Shown: positions 24,401-33,011, counted from the first letter of the stretch. The stretch: 64,000 nucleotides of DNA from Branchiostoma floridae (GCF_000003815.2 NC_049981.1:3137415-3201414), one strand, 5' to 3'. The notes: generated by a model not told the origin, from the letters alone. Translations and numbers: made by a program.

Positions 24401-27400
24401 CAGGTGCAGTTAGCGTTGTAGGATTTTAAAACGCCAGTGTAAGTCTCATACTCCACCAAACAAATTTCTATGTAGTGAAATGGACCATTGGTATGAGTCA
24501 TACTGATTCAGGTCCAGGTTCAGGTCCGGACCTGGACCTGATCCTTTGGACCTGAACCGGACCTGGACCTGAATTTTCTGTACCGGTACCCAGCCCTACT
24601 CAAGCCCGTATGAGGTCCATGTGAAATTCTCCAGAGGTCGCTAAAAGTAATGTACTGTTTTCTTGCAAATTCATACCCATGTGGCTAATTGCAAGTGAAG
24701 AAAGACTAGATACATGAAATGAATGGGAATGGGTATGTGGCCTAAATACATGTAGATTATCTAAATTCTAACATACAAATATTGAGTGGGTGAATGTACA
24801 TACGGTACAGAATAGAGTACTAAATCTACGTAACTATTACGGGGTTTGACTTCTTCTTTGAAGACAGTTGAAAATAAAATGCCCCATGTATTCTATAGTA
24901 GATTGATTTGATGATCTTAGTAGGAAGAGAATCTTTTGTGGCGTTTTTAACAATGAAAATGTTGATGGGATTTCGGTCACTCTTTTTTTCTTTCGGCATC
25001 AAATTGGGGACATTCACAAATAAAATGTGTTTCATTTTCCACTGCATTCGCTGTGCACTGCTTACAAATTCTTTCTTGAACAGGTAGCTTTTTGCATCTT
25101 CCTTTCCCTATTTCTAACGGGTGCGAACTAATTCGTAACTAGAAATTGCCCAAACACAGACACATAACATGCCAGAGGAGTTGGCTTTCCGAGCAGTATG
25201 GTTGGTGACCAGTTAACTCCTCTGGTATGTTATTTGTCGATATTTGTCCATTTTCTACCATTTTTCCAGTGACCTGTGGAGCCTAGCAGAGGCTAAAACT
25301 TCCATACGGAACTCATACGGACTTGAAGATATACGGACGTTTGAGTTTATTTTGATCCACAATGAGCCTCATCAGAGGCTATTCTTCCTGTGGTCACATT
25401 CATATTTACACATTAAATACGTACAGTTAAAAACATACAAAGACATACAAAGTGACAATACATAGCAGATGTAACATAATTCCTCATAGTCAATATTTAC
25501 AGTCCAATACTTGCTAATTGTTGCCGGTGTTGTTCCACAACTGTGACATCCTGTGTAGAAAGCGCCTTTTCTGTGAGTTGGTTTTTGGTTTTGGTAGTAT
25601 GATCGTGTGAACCTTCCTTAAGGTGCTGCGACGAACAGTCGCCAAAATGCCGCAGTCCAGTAACATACCCGTGTTTTAAGATCTAAAGATTCTCTGATGC
25701 ATTTACCTTGCTGCACCTTATTAGGTTTGTCTACTAGAATATAGCGAAATTAGTCTTAAGGAAGAAATGTATCAAATTCTGTTTAGAAAAATTCGAAAGA
25801 GATATATTAGGAAAAAAATGACCACTACCACAAAATGCCTTTGTCAAATTAGAGGACGATCAAATCATTATATTTTTGTCTAAATACATTGTATGAAACG
25901 TTGTCACATTATTTTGTTTTCAATCCGTGAATAGTTTCATCAGGTTAATAAGTCACTGAAGAAAAAGAATCTTTTCACAGTTACATGATTGTATACAACC
26001 AATTACCTTCCTCAGGGCAATTCTGACTGGTTCACATTGCACTGCAGCATAGGTGTCGCTGCTTACAGATGCGGTTCCAAGCGTAACGTATTTACATATT
26101 TTGTTTCCAGTGACCATTCTTCCCTTATTGGAAGCCCGACCAGTGACGGTCATTCCCACAAGCCAGACACAAGAAGAATCGCCCACGTCTGTGTCACCTG
26201 ATGACTCACCCACGCCTGTGTCACCTGATGACTCACCCACGTCTGTGTCACCCGATGACTCACCCACGTCTGTGTCAACTGATGACTCACCCACGTCTGT
26301 GTCACCTGATGACTCACCCACGTCTGTGGCACCTGATGACTCATCCACTTCTGTGTCACCCGATGACTCACCCACGTCTGTGTCACCTGATGACTCACCC
26401 ACGTCTGTGGCACCTGATGACTCATCCACGTCTGTGGCACCTGATGACTCATCCACGTCTGTGTCACCTGATGACTCACCCACGTCTGTGTCACCTGATG
26501 ACTCACCCGTGTCTGTGTCACCTGATGACTCACCCACGTCTGTGTCACCTGATGACTCACCCACGTCTGTGGCACCTGATGACTCATCCACGTCTGTGTC
26601 ACCTGATGACTCACCCACGTCTGTGGCACCTGATGACTCATCCACGTCTGTGTCACCTGATGACTCACCCACGTCTGTGGCACCTGATGACTCATCCACG
26701 TCTGTGTCACCTGATGACTCGCCCACGTCTGTGTCACCTGATGACTCACCCACGTCTGTGTCACCTGATGACTCACCCACGTCTGTGGCACCTGATGACT
26801 CACCCACGTCTGTAGCACCTAATGACTCACCCACGTCTGTGGCACCCGATGACTCACCCACGTCTGTGGCACCTGATGACTTCTACTGGACAGAATCTGG
26901 TAAGACATCTTCCCTGTTGTAACATTTGTGCTTGTAAGGTATAAGCTGTTAATATGTACGGTTACTGTCAAGCCTTGTTCTATGGTGATTATACAGATGG
27001 CATCCTCTTTGCACCCAAAAACGGTTGCGAGCGCGCGCGACCCCCTAACCCACCCCCACCAAGAAAACATTGCGTTCATAATGACAGATAACTAGTAAGG
27101 AAGGTTTAACAAATGACTGAACACACGAGACGGCAAGCCAAATTTCTTTCTTTCTGTTTTTTTCACATTTTCTGCCAGGACTTGGAATGTTTACAACTTT
27201 TACAACTTGTCAACTTACTGATGTAGATGCACATGCCCAAAAAACGAAACTTCTACGTTACAAAGAGGCTAAATTATTGCACAATGGCTCCTCCGATGAT
27301 TTTGTTTGCACTGACTTATAGATAACTGCAGCAGGTTGAATAAAATAAAAGCAATTTAAATCCGTACTGCAAGGGTCAGTATCCCCCTTTAAGTTATGGC

Positions 27401-28751
27401 ATGCAAATCTTAGACTTTAAAAATGTCTACAAGGCTCTACTTAATAAGCTCCACTTAGCTGAAAGATAATGACCTACCCAGTGTGTACCATTTTTTACTG
27501 CACCACCACCACCGGCAGCACAAGAGTACGGCCTTTGTTTCCCTAGGCTCAAACCCCTCATGGTGCCTTGCATAGTAGTACAAAGAGGTATACATAGAAC
27601 TAGTAGCTATTATAACGGAAATGTATCGGTATCGTTATAGGAGAGGCAGCGACAACGGCCGTCAACAAGGTTATCTATGACGAGGAAATGGACAGCTTCG
27701 TTGACAACGTCACGATGGGTAAGTGGCAACGTTCTTTTTTTCATCACAACAGACAATACGTGATGATGACACACTCAAGCACACTGCTTATGACCGTCAT
27801 CAAAACAAGTCGCATCACAATAAAACAAGTATAGACAAGAAAGCACTTGAACAATATGGTAGCATTCGTATCTGCATACATAGCTAAAGGCATAACGGAG
27901 AACGACTGCACGTGATTTTGATACAAAACGTACGACTTACCAACTGATCTCCTTCTGGATGGCCCGATTGCAAAGTGTGCAACGGGTCAGAGGTCGTTGG
28001 AAGTCGGCACCGACGCCCGTCTCTGCTCACGTATTGTAAGATACTGGTCAAAGGTCGCTGGGAGTCGAATTTAAAGCAAGGTATCGAGCTGACGAAACCA
28101 TTCACAGAACTTTCTGTGATAGTTTGAGACAACTGTGAAGAAATGATAATGTAAAAGATATGATGTACAAATGATGCCTTTGTGTGGTAAGCAACATGCA
28201 TATTCATATTACAAGCTGTCATTCTTGCATCAATCGCATGATTTGTGAAATTTCTGCCTCTATCTTTCTCTTCTTGTAGCTAACCAAACAGTGACCTCCG
28301 TCAGCCCGACCCTATCACCATCACCAGGTTATGGGTTGGTAATAAGCTCTACAGTTACTGGCATCTTCAGTGCCGTGGGCACCATAGGCAATGGCATGGT
28401 GATTACGGCCTTCTGCACTTACAGACAGGTACATTGTCAATAATTATCTCCATGAAAAATGTAGATATAGTTTTGGGTGTGTCTGGTTGTCTGGATCTTT
28501 GTTTCCGTACTTTTTGTAGTCGACATAAATCAAGAATCTCCGAATGGATTACAATGATAATTGTTATGTGGGTAGGTGATGGGAAGACGAAGATCAAGAT
28601 CAATTTTGGGTCCTCTGCTATGTGATCTCGGTACTGCAGCAGAAATTCCGATTTTTGTATCTTTTGACCTGGATGTGCTATGGTCTTGTTGAGATCGTAA
28701 TTCTGGCAATATTTACTTTCGCAGAGGAGATGATAGTTTCGGCAGCGTTCA

Positions 28752-28845
<94 letters not shown>

Positions 28846-30003
28846 CGTTGGTCCGACTGTCTGTCAACGTGATAATTCACGGCAGGATGTATTGTCTTCG
28901 AAATACATACTTATTTTGTGGGTAGGTCATGATGAAACTTCGGGAAGATTGTAGTTCGGGCCTAACGGCCTGTTATGGTACATTTTCAAACCTTCCGGTT
29001 TGGATATCTCATGTTCTGCACATGTTATGGCCAACTAGCAACATTCTTTGGAACTGCAGAGGGCGTTTCAGTTGCTGTTAGTCAACAAAGATAATTCAAG
29101 ACGTGCTAATTAATCGTCTTGATTTTTCTGCATGGTTTTGCCCAAAGATTTTGTGCACAATGATCTGAAAAGGAAACATTTTCACAGGTACGAACGTCCG
29201 CAAACTCCTTCATCCTCAGCATCAGCATCAGTGACATCATCATCACCGGTTTTCAGTACCCAGTAGGGATGGCCTCCAGCATCATTGGTGCCCCCTCTCT
29301 AGGACACGCCATGTGCCCCGTACTAGGTGCCTTATTCTACTTCAGTATCTACGTATCGTTGTCATCTATGGTTCTGATCGCCTTCAACAGATACATACGA
29401 GTCACCAAGTCACCACAAACACACATGAAACTGTTCAGCCCCTTCAGGTCGTTTTTGTGGATTCTGTTGTCGTGGGTTGTGAGTGTGTTGTTGGTAGTTC
29501 CGGCTTTTGTAGGCTACGGCGAATTCGGTTGGAACAGAAGTCGAATCTGTGGTATCATGGAAGGCAGTCCTTACAGTGCACACTATGTGTCCACCGTCTA
29601 TGGGACCTTCTACTGGCTCACGTTCTGTGTGGTAGTCTTCCTCTATGTGAGGATCTACCTCTTCGTGAAACACTCAGTCGTGACAATGGCAGCGAATCAA
29701 AACCTTGCCAACCCTGGGCAGTACGTGTCAGAAAGGGTAATCAAACAAACCAAACACATGTTCATCATCTTCATCACATTTACTGTGTGCACTGCTCCGA
29801 GTGTGCTGTTGTACAGTATCAATGTACATGTGGACTTCTTGCCGTTTGGAGTGATAGTAGTGTCGTTCATGCTGTACCGCTTGAACTATGTCCTGAACCC
29901 TTTCCTGTACGCATGGAAGCTGCCTTTGTTCAAGCGTGCTTTTAAGGCGCTCATTCGCTGCAAGCGGCAGCTGCCGTTTCAGCCCGGAGCTCATGTGAAC
30001 TAA
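15436..30003 (+). CDS. Class A GPCR, melatonin/Tre1-like, copy 1 with expanded stalk
   Basis: Predicted seven-transmembrane receptor of 629 aa from five exons: 15436-15493, 26111-26899, 27641-27718, 28280-28428 and 29188-30003. All junctions are GT-AG and the phases agree (1, 1, 1, 0). Exon 1 is a signal peptide (MNRFIICLLPSLLFWWTPI). Exon 2 encodes a 26-fold SVSPDDSPT-type stalk. Exon 3 carries an acidic VIYDEEMD motif and NVT. Exon 4 carries NQT and TM1 with GN. Exon 5 carries TM2-TM7: SISD (2.50), Cys401 (3.25), NRY at 425-427 in place of DRY, an ECL2 Cys in RICGIME, CTAP in TM6, and NPFLY in TM7. NRY and the intron in the first cytoplasmic loop are typical of melatonin-receptor-like genes. 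Intron 1 is ~10.6 kb and full of repeats. The link from exon 1 to exon 2 is inferred from phase and from copy 3. Ligand unknown. Confidence 0.82.
15465..16003 (+). repeat. Tandem array of the exon 1/donor junction
   Basis: The second half of exon 1 plus its donor and about 50 bp of intron is repeated about six times. Each unit contains a version of 'taccaatctttcggtggacaccaa' followed by 'tatgtattttgctc' and 'gcaatttttatgttttactgcata'. Two unit types alternate ('ggacaccaaatggtatgt' and 'ggacacgaatagatatgt'), giving a higher-order repeat of about 180 bp. Some units keep a GTATGT donor-like site and others have lost it. Open frames through the array look membrane-like only because the leader sequence is hydrophobic. 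Copy 3 has no such array. Confidence 0.8.
16056..18010. other. Intron 1 of GPCR copy 1, proximal part; paralogous repeats and a G-rich tract
   Basis: 16655-16770 and 16825-16930 are a diverged tandem duplication ('agcaagttgacctgccaat', 'gtcgtagctcaa'). 16800-17300 matches copy 2 intron 1 at 33895-34230 ('ccccgaaatgt', 'tttgtaatccattccatgcc'), which supports assignment to intron 1 of both genes. 17740-17960 is a purine-rich, very G-rich stretch with a run of 19 G at 17829-17847 and 'gcgcagcgagcgc' repeats. No exon recognised. Confidence 0.55.
18120..18348 (+). pseudogene. LINE reverse transcriptase C-terminal fragment
   Basis: Translation gives GYIRPTLEYAAPVWSPSI followed by IERVQKRALRIILG and LPSLENRRKNLSLKFAK. 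This is the post-RT region typical of non-LTR retrotransposons ('yirp.LEYa.pvW', 'ie.vQkraLRii'). A stop lies upstream of GYIRP in that frame, and the 3' side runs into the assembly gap, so only about 75 codons are visible. Confidence 0.75.
18349..18867. other. Assembly gap (519 N)
   Basis: Unknown bases inside the inverted-repeat element. The odd length suggests a sized gap. The LINE fragment on its left probably continues into it. Confidence 0.99.
19515..19975 (+). pseudogene. LINE fragment: RT motif and 3' tail
   Basis: Translation of 19525-19600 gives RNPSGVPQGSILGPSYIF, which contains the reverse-transcriptase hallmark 'GVPQGSiLGP'. Stops follow, and a degraded HIVAY (normally YADD) occurs in another frame. 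The element ends with 'tgcaataaagtttatcatta' and 'ttatc', a typical LINE 3' tail. It is a broken insertion in intron 1 of GPCR copy 1. Confidence 0.7.
19976..20612. other. Intron 1 of copy 1, shared with copy 2
   Basis: Segments such as 'aaaatcacaaac.tttattg', 'ctcatttgcgc.aagat' and 'aattggtcctta' recur in order at 34535-34890 in copy 2. This marks homologous intron 1 sequence. No exon or gene recognised. Confidence 0.5.
20613..20835. mobile_element. MITE with GTAACGCT ends
   Basis: The left end gtaacgctagttcaccttta and the reverse complement of the right end gtaacgctggttcaccttta pair over about 50 bp, including 'tccgttg'. The total is 223 bp with no coding capacity. A truncated end of the same family (aaaggtgaactagcgttag) is at 61850-61868. 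Confidence 0.75.
20836..21367. other. Intron sequence, no gene
   Basis: Holds a small hairpin (ccctctctgcatggagaggg, 20849-20868). Nothing else recognised. Confidence 0.4.
21368..21576. mobile_element. Foldback MITE, 9-bp target duplication
   Basis: The left end is tactctcctagctgaggtta. The right end, reverse-complemented, is tattttccaagcagaaggta. The inner arms match strongly (aggctccggctgtttttt, tagaaagcccgataaaaacg). It is flanked by AGTACTGTG and GGTACTGTG, a 9-bp duplication with one mismatch. A second copy is at 39311-39522. The 9-bp duplication suggests a Mutator-type element. Confidence 0.75.
21577..22414. other. Intron sequence, no gene
   Basis: No exon recognised. The right edge is the N gap at 22415. 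Confidence 0.4.
22415..22514. other. Assembly gap (100 N)
   Basis: A run of exactly 100 N, the usual placeholder for a gap of unknown size. Confidence 0.99.
22515..22849. other. Intron sequence, no gene
   Basis: No exon or repeat recognised between the gap and the repeat relic at 22850. Confidence 0.35.
22850..23115. repeat. Relic of the 1.8-5.4 kb foldback family
   Basis: The words 'tgctgaaattaagcatttt', 'aaattccaggccattcc', 'taagaccagggtacagggg' and 'cataaaatcattttagaggc' match the right arm of the foldback at 4200-4710 with clear divergence. It is an old, truncated copy. Confidence 0.65.
23116..24129. other. Intron sequence, no gene
   Basis: AT-rich. Only short frames without family features. 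No repeat recognised. Confidence 0.4.
24166..24598. mobile_element. hAT-like MITE with exact 8-bp target duplication
   Basis: It begins TAGGGCTGGG, ends CCCAGCCCTA, and is flanked on both sides by CTCAAGCC (24158-24165 and 24599-24606). The interior is rich in 'ggacctggacctga' words and 'accggt' palindromes. TAGGG ends plus an 8-bp duplication are hAT features. A second copy in the opposite orientation is at 55923-56351. Non-autonomous. Confidence 0.85.
24826..25138 (-). pseudogene. LINE C-terminal fragment, frameshifted
   Basis: The minus-strand translation gives SSHPLEIGKGRCKKLPVQ, ERICKQC, NETHFICECPQFDAERKK, then a frame change to SDRNPINIFIVKN. The C-x2-C ... H-x4-C knuckle matches the fragments at 12275, 35421 and 42570. 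It is closest to 42570, which shares the KKLPV motif. Upstream stops and the frameshift make it dead. Confidence 0.65.
25353..25985. other. Intron sequence, no gene
   Basis: No exon recognised. The end (about 25930-25985) resembles 370-435, where it also leads into the CCTCAGGGC repeat. Confidence 0.35.
25986..26105. mobile_element. Half MITE (CCTCAGGGC family) abutting GPCR exon 2
   Basis: The sequence 'ccttcctcagggcaattctg', 'ctgcagcataggtgtcgctg' and 'cttacagatgcggttccaa' is the left half of the MITE family. It continues directly to the polypyrimidine and AG that precede exon 2 at 26111. Copies 2 and 3 keep only the inner part ('ttacagatgcggtcgcaaac' at 34973; 'cttacaaatgcggtccaaaa' at 48859) at the same distance from the exon. 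Confidence 0.6.
26111..26899 (+). CDS. Exon 2 (Asp/Ser/Thr/Pro stalk) of GPCR copy 1
   Basis: Acceptor 'ttgtttccag' at 26101-26110 and donor 'gtaaga' at 26900; phase 1-1; 263 codons' worth. It opens with VTILPLLEARPVTVIPTSQ, shared with copies 2 and 3. It then has 26 nine-residue units (TSVSPDDSP or TSVAPDDSS) and ends DDFYWTESG. Copies 2 and 3 have one unit only. The stalk is acidic and Ser/Thr/Pro-rich, hence probably extended and O-glycosylated. A start inside this exon is possible in copies 2 and 3 (ATG at 34994 and 48883), but copy 1 has ACG there, so the upstream leader exon is favoured. Confidence 0.8.
26186..26886 (+). repeat. 27-bp coding minisatellite, 26 units
   Basis: The unit is about 'ctgatgactcacccacgtct' plus 'gtgtcac'. 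Because 27 is a multiple of three, four other frames (both strands) also stay open across the array. They are artefacts. Two unit variants, 'gtgtcac...tcaccc' and 'gtggcac...tcatcc', alternate in the middle (26550-26700), so part of the array grew as 54-bp pairs. Confidence 0.92.
26900..28279 (+). other. Introns 2 and 3 of GPCR copy 1 with exon 3
   Basis: Exon 3 is 27641-27718 (acceptor 'atcgttatag', donor 'gtaagtgg'), coding for an EAATTAVNKVIYDEEMDS-type acidic segment ending in FVDNVTM. The surrounding introns are homologous to those of copies 2 and 3 ('ccaaaaacggttgcgagcg' near 27016 against 35936 and 49143). There is no further exon. Confidence 0.6.
28429..29187 (+). other. Intron 4 of GPCR copy 1: repeat insertion and TG microsatellite
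   Basis: 28431-28745 is an interspersed repeat ('tctccatgaaaaatgtagat', 'gggaagacgaagatcaagat') whose reverse complement is at 47850-48090. 28751-28844 is a long (TG)n tract. Copies 2 and 3 lack the repeat and have only a short TG run right after the donor, so the repeat entered copy 1 separately. Confidence 0.6.
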
Positions 30004-32070
30004 CCGCCAACACTCTTACGTAGCTGCCGGGGTTGGCTCGGTTTGCACAGGATGTCTGTGGGCGCGCGGTTCCGGCGCTATATCTAAGGGTGCGGTCACA
30101 TAGGTCGTGCGATAGTCGTACGATTCTGATTCCGTAGGATTTTCAAGCAGGCCGTGGCAGAACCAACCACCCACATGGATCCATTTTGTGTACCAAGACA
30201 GTTGAACTTTGCAGCAGACGTACATTTTCGTCCCCCAAAATGCCCAAAGTTAGCGATCGTACGACGATCGTACGGCCTATGTGACCTTGTGGTCTTGATT
30301 TTTGCATTCAGGTCGCTGTCAATACAAGGAAGAGGTGTTTGGGTCCCCTGGTAGCTCGCAATGAGACTGCAGGGGAGTTTATTTTAAAATCTTTCAAGGA
30401 GCATAACTGAACAAAGGGACGACGGTATTTGTTGTTGGTGTATTTACTAGTAATCAAAATTTTGAATGCTCAAATCACCAAACTTGTTCAAGTTTCTGAC
30501 CATCCTGTATGTATCGCGTATAGGCCGGCGCCCATCTCCATTTTTCTATAGATCTTGGACCACACAGCAAGAACTACAGCAACGGGACAATCCACTAGTA
30601 GGGGCCTTGAACACAAATATCAAGATTGGAAATAGATTGCACACAAAGACATACATTTTTGTAATGATCATTGATCATATCAGTAGAATCTAATAAAATG
30701 TGCAATACTCAAAGTCACCACCCTACATACACTAGTACGGCACGGATAGAAAATGAATAGGCCTTACGTTGGGAGTATGAAGACTGAAAGCGTTTAATTG
30801 ATGGGACAATTCCTGAGTGAAAAACGTGATTGGGGGCATTGTAGTAGGTAGACAAAGACATAGGTTACCTAGGAAAAGAATGTCTATATCGTGGTCTACG
30901 AGTCTTAGAAGCTATTCGACTAGAATGCACGCTGCGCTAATGGTTATACATTGAGCACAAGAAGTGCCCAGGGATGTTGTTGGACTTATTCTGTGGTTTG
31001 ATTTAATGACAGCATGCCATGATCATGTGACGTGCAATGGTCGTTTTTGCTAGCAGGCGAGATTACCAACATTGCCTCGGTTTTATTTAGGGTGAGTTTC
31101 GGTCCGAGCATTCCACCTGGATATCACTCCGTTTTGACTCTGATTGACCTCTTTGGGGTTTTGTAAGCGAAGTTGTTATATCATGTACCTTGATTATTAA
31201 AAAAAATTGTAGCAGCACTACAATTTACTTATTAATACCTGATGACACAAATCAAGAGCTGGAAGTATGGATTTTGATGGTTCGACGTGAAATGATATCA
31301 GAAGAGTGTGTACGTATTTAAAGTAGGCGTTCATTTTCTTTGAATTATCATATTCTTGTTGAAAGTAATATGCTGCACTTTGATGTCATGAACACATAAA
31401 TCGTGTACATTGTACCGATGTGGACCGTATTTCACCAGCTGTTTCTGTATTGCTTTGCTAATGTTGAATGCTACATGTTTGAAAAGACCGTTGCTATTTC
31501 GGAATTTTAACTTCTTGTCATTCAAGATTGCTATGATTAGGATATCCGTATCGGGCATTGTGGATGGATAAAATGTTGAAATATAATAGTACTTGTCCAA
31601 ATCTTCGCTTTACAATGAATCGTTGTATGTACTGAGCAGAGATGTAAAAATACATGTTGTAAAACTGGTTGTGTGCAATTATATATATAATTCACGATGA
31701 TTATGCACTGTTCGTTTCTCAAAGACACATGGGCAAATTGCGGTACCAGGTTCTTTATCTGCTTCCGTATTTGCTATGACGTCACGAGCGGATATTAACT
31801 TAAATACAGGCGGTAGAAATCATGAACTAAAAGAAAGATTTGTAAGCTTTGATGTTCAATAACATCAGAAAAGTGTTCATTAACAAATACTTTTGATGTT
31901 TGCTTTTGAATAGGAACTGTTGTATTTTAGTGTCACTGGTGACATGGACACTTTAAAGCATGGCACAGTAGTTGCTATCACGAATTGTCACAACATGTTC
32001 CGTAGTACAAATGTATATATATAGAAAGAGAGAGAGAAAGAGATAGATAGAGAGAGAGAGAGACTATCGT
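30004..32070. other. 3' flank of GPCR copy 1
   Basis: Just after the stop, 'ccgccaacactcttacgtag' is shared with copy 2. Homology to the flanks of copies 2 and 3 continues in pieces, for example 'gctatttcggaattttaac' and 'tatgacgtcacgagcggata'. A possible polyadenylation signal AATAAA lies at 30693. An imperfect GA-rich run occupies about 32019-32062. No gene recognised. Confidence 0.5.
30088..30290. mobile_element. MITE with GGTCACATAGG ends
   Basis: 'gcggtcacataggtcgtgcg' on the left pairs with the complement of 'cgtacggcctatgtgacctt' on the right. Both sides carry 'tcgtacgat' palindromes. It lies in the 3' flank of GPCR copy 1 and has no coding capacity. Confidence 0.6.
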
Positions 32071-32074
32071 TGAA

Positions 32075-32342
32075 ATTTAGATTATATGTCCTTTCTAGTT
32101 TTTAAAATACACAGATAATTTATGGCAGCTTTGGTTGACGCACTGTGCCCAAGGAGACAGCCTTTTGCTTTGTTATAATTCACTCGCACTACATGCGCCG
32201 ACACAATGCGAAATTTCCTAATTACATGTATACAGCTTAATTACAACACATTGTAGCGAGGCAAGCAGTCTACACTGGAACGCCACAGCAGATAATATGT
32301 TTTTGATAGGACTTTCCATGCTGTCGATTCGATAACACAATA
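32075..32342. repeat. Start of duplication block 2 (leader sequence)
   Basis: 'gttgaaatttagattatatg' through 'gcagataatatgtttttgat' matches 45075-45290 in block 3 and 12180-12274 plus 12838-12960 in block 1. Confidence 0.65.
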
Positions 32343-32640
32343 GTGGCGTCGTGTGTGGGGTGACTGATAGAGTGTTCGGCTCCAAACCTAGAGGTCCCGA
32401 GTTATATACCCGCCGTGCCCCCGATGTTGTGCCCTCGGGAAAGGCACTTAACACGACATTCCTGACTTCACCCAGCTGTAAAAATGGGTACCTGACTTCG
32501 GTCGGGGAGGTAATAGGTAAGACTACCTTTACCTTCTGTCTGTGCTGTGTATGTGACACTTTAATATAAGTTACTAACTTGAGTGCAGTGCCACATTGCC
32601 TCTGTCTGTAAAAAGCAATAGAAAAAAATTGGGCGTGGAA
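32343..32640 (+). mobile_element. SINE with tRNA-like head
   Basis: The head 'ggcgtcgtgtgtggggtgac' and 'aggtcccgagttatatacc' has degenerate Pol III box A and box B. The body 'ccctcgggaaaggcacttaa' and 'tgtaaaaatgggtacctgac' follows. The same family is at 7800, 11905 and 45810; tail pieces with AACC tracts are at 41318 and 54160. It is not a functional tRNA. Confidence 0.65.
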
Positions 32641-32799
32641 AACAAGTGCGCCACAAGCAAATGTTAACGCCTTAAAACTCAGACTACACTGCCAATGTGA
32701 GCCAGTGTAGACTTCAGATACGTGACTTTTGACAGCCATTTTCTTACGTGTTTTCCATACAATAGGAGACTGACTTAGTGGACTATGCCCTGAACACGC

Positions 32800-32911
32800 T
32801 CTTAAACAACCGCGTGTGGCGCACTCGTTTTCATGACTTCGTTCCTTAAAAGCCTATTGGCCGATGATCCGTTGATTGGGGCGTTACTCCTCACTTCACT
32901 TCACATCACCT
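32800..32911 (+). promoter_or_regulatory. Conserved 5' flank of GPCR copy 2, cut by gap
   Basis: 'cgcgtgtggcgcactcgttt', 'catgacttcgttccttaa' and 'tccgttgattggggcg', then 'cacttcacttcacatcacct', match the flanks of copies 1 and 3. In those copies the signal-peptide exon follows about 100-115 bp later. Here that position falls in the 100-N gap. Confidence 0.55.
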
Positions 32912-33011
32912 NNNNNNNNNNNNNNNNNNNNNNNNNNNNNNNNNNNNNNNNNNNNNNNNNNNNNNNNNNNNNNNNNNNNNNNNNNNNNNNNNNNNNNNNN
33001 NNNNNNNNNNN
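32912..33011. other. Assembly gap, probably hiding GPCR copy 2 exon 1
   Basis: 100 N placeholder. By comparison with copies 1 and 3, the leader exon should lie here. Confidence 0.9.

Larger units (their letters stand above)
24130..25352. mobile_element. Older inverted-repeat element interrupted by nested insertions
   Basis: The ends 'cacacggtcgtatatactca' plus 'agcccgtatgaggtcc', and the complement of 'ggaactcatacggacttgaa' plus 'gatatacggacg', form an imperfect terminal inverted repeat. The left end is split by the hAT-like MITE (24166-24598). A LINE fragment sits in the interior. A similar end (aactcatgcggcttgaaaat) occurs at 46676. Confidence 0.5.

Noticed and set aside
26053-26110. Upstream extension of the stalk exon to 26053 as the start of the receptor
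   Set aside because: The codon at 26053 is GTG, the stretch is MITE sequence, and the other copies share only the part after the acceptor.
26150-26861. Long open frames in four other frames and on both strands through the stalk array
   Set aside because: The 27-bp unit is a multiple of three, so any stop-free unit stays open in each frame. Only the frame that splices to the 7TM exons and is conserved in copies 2 and 3 is supported.
28403-28954. Frames containing poly-(His-Thr) or poly-(Cys-Val)
   Set aside because: Translation of the TG/CA microsatellite in intron 4 of receptor copy 1.
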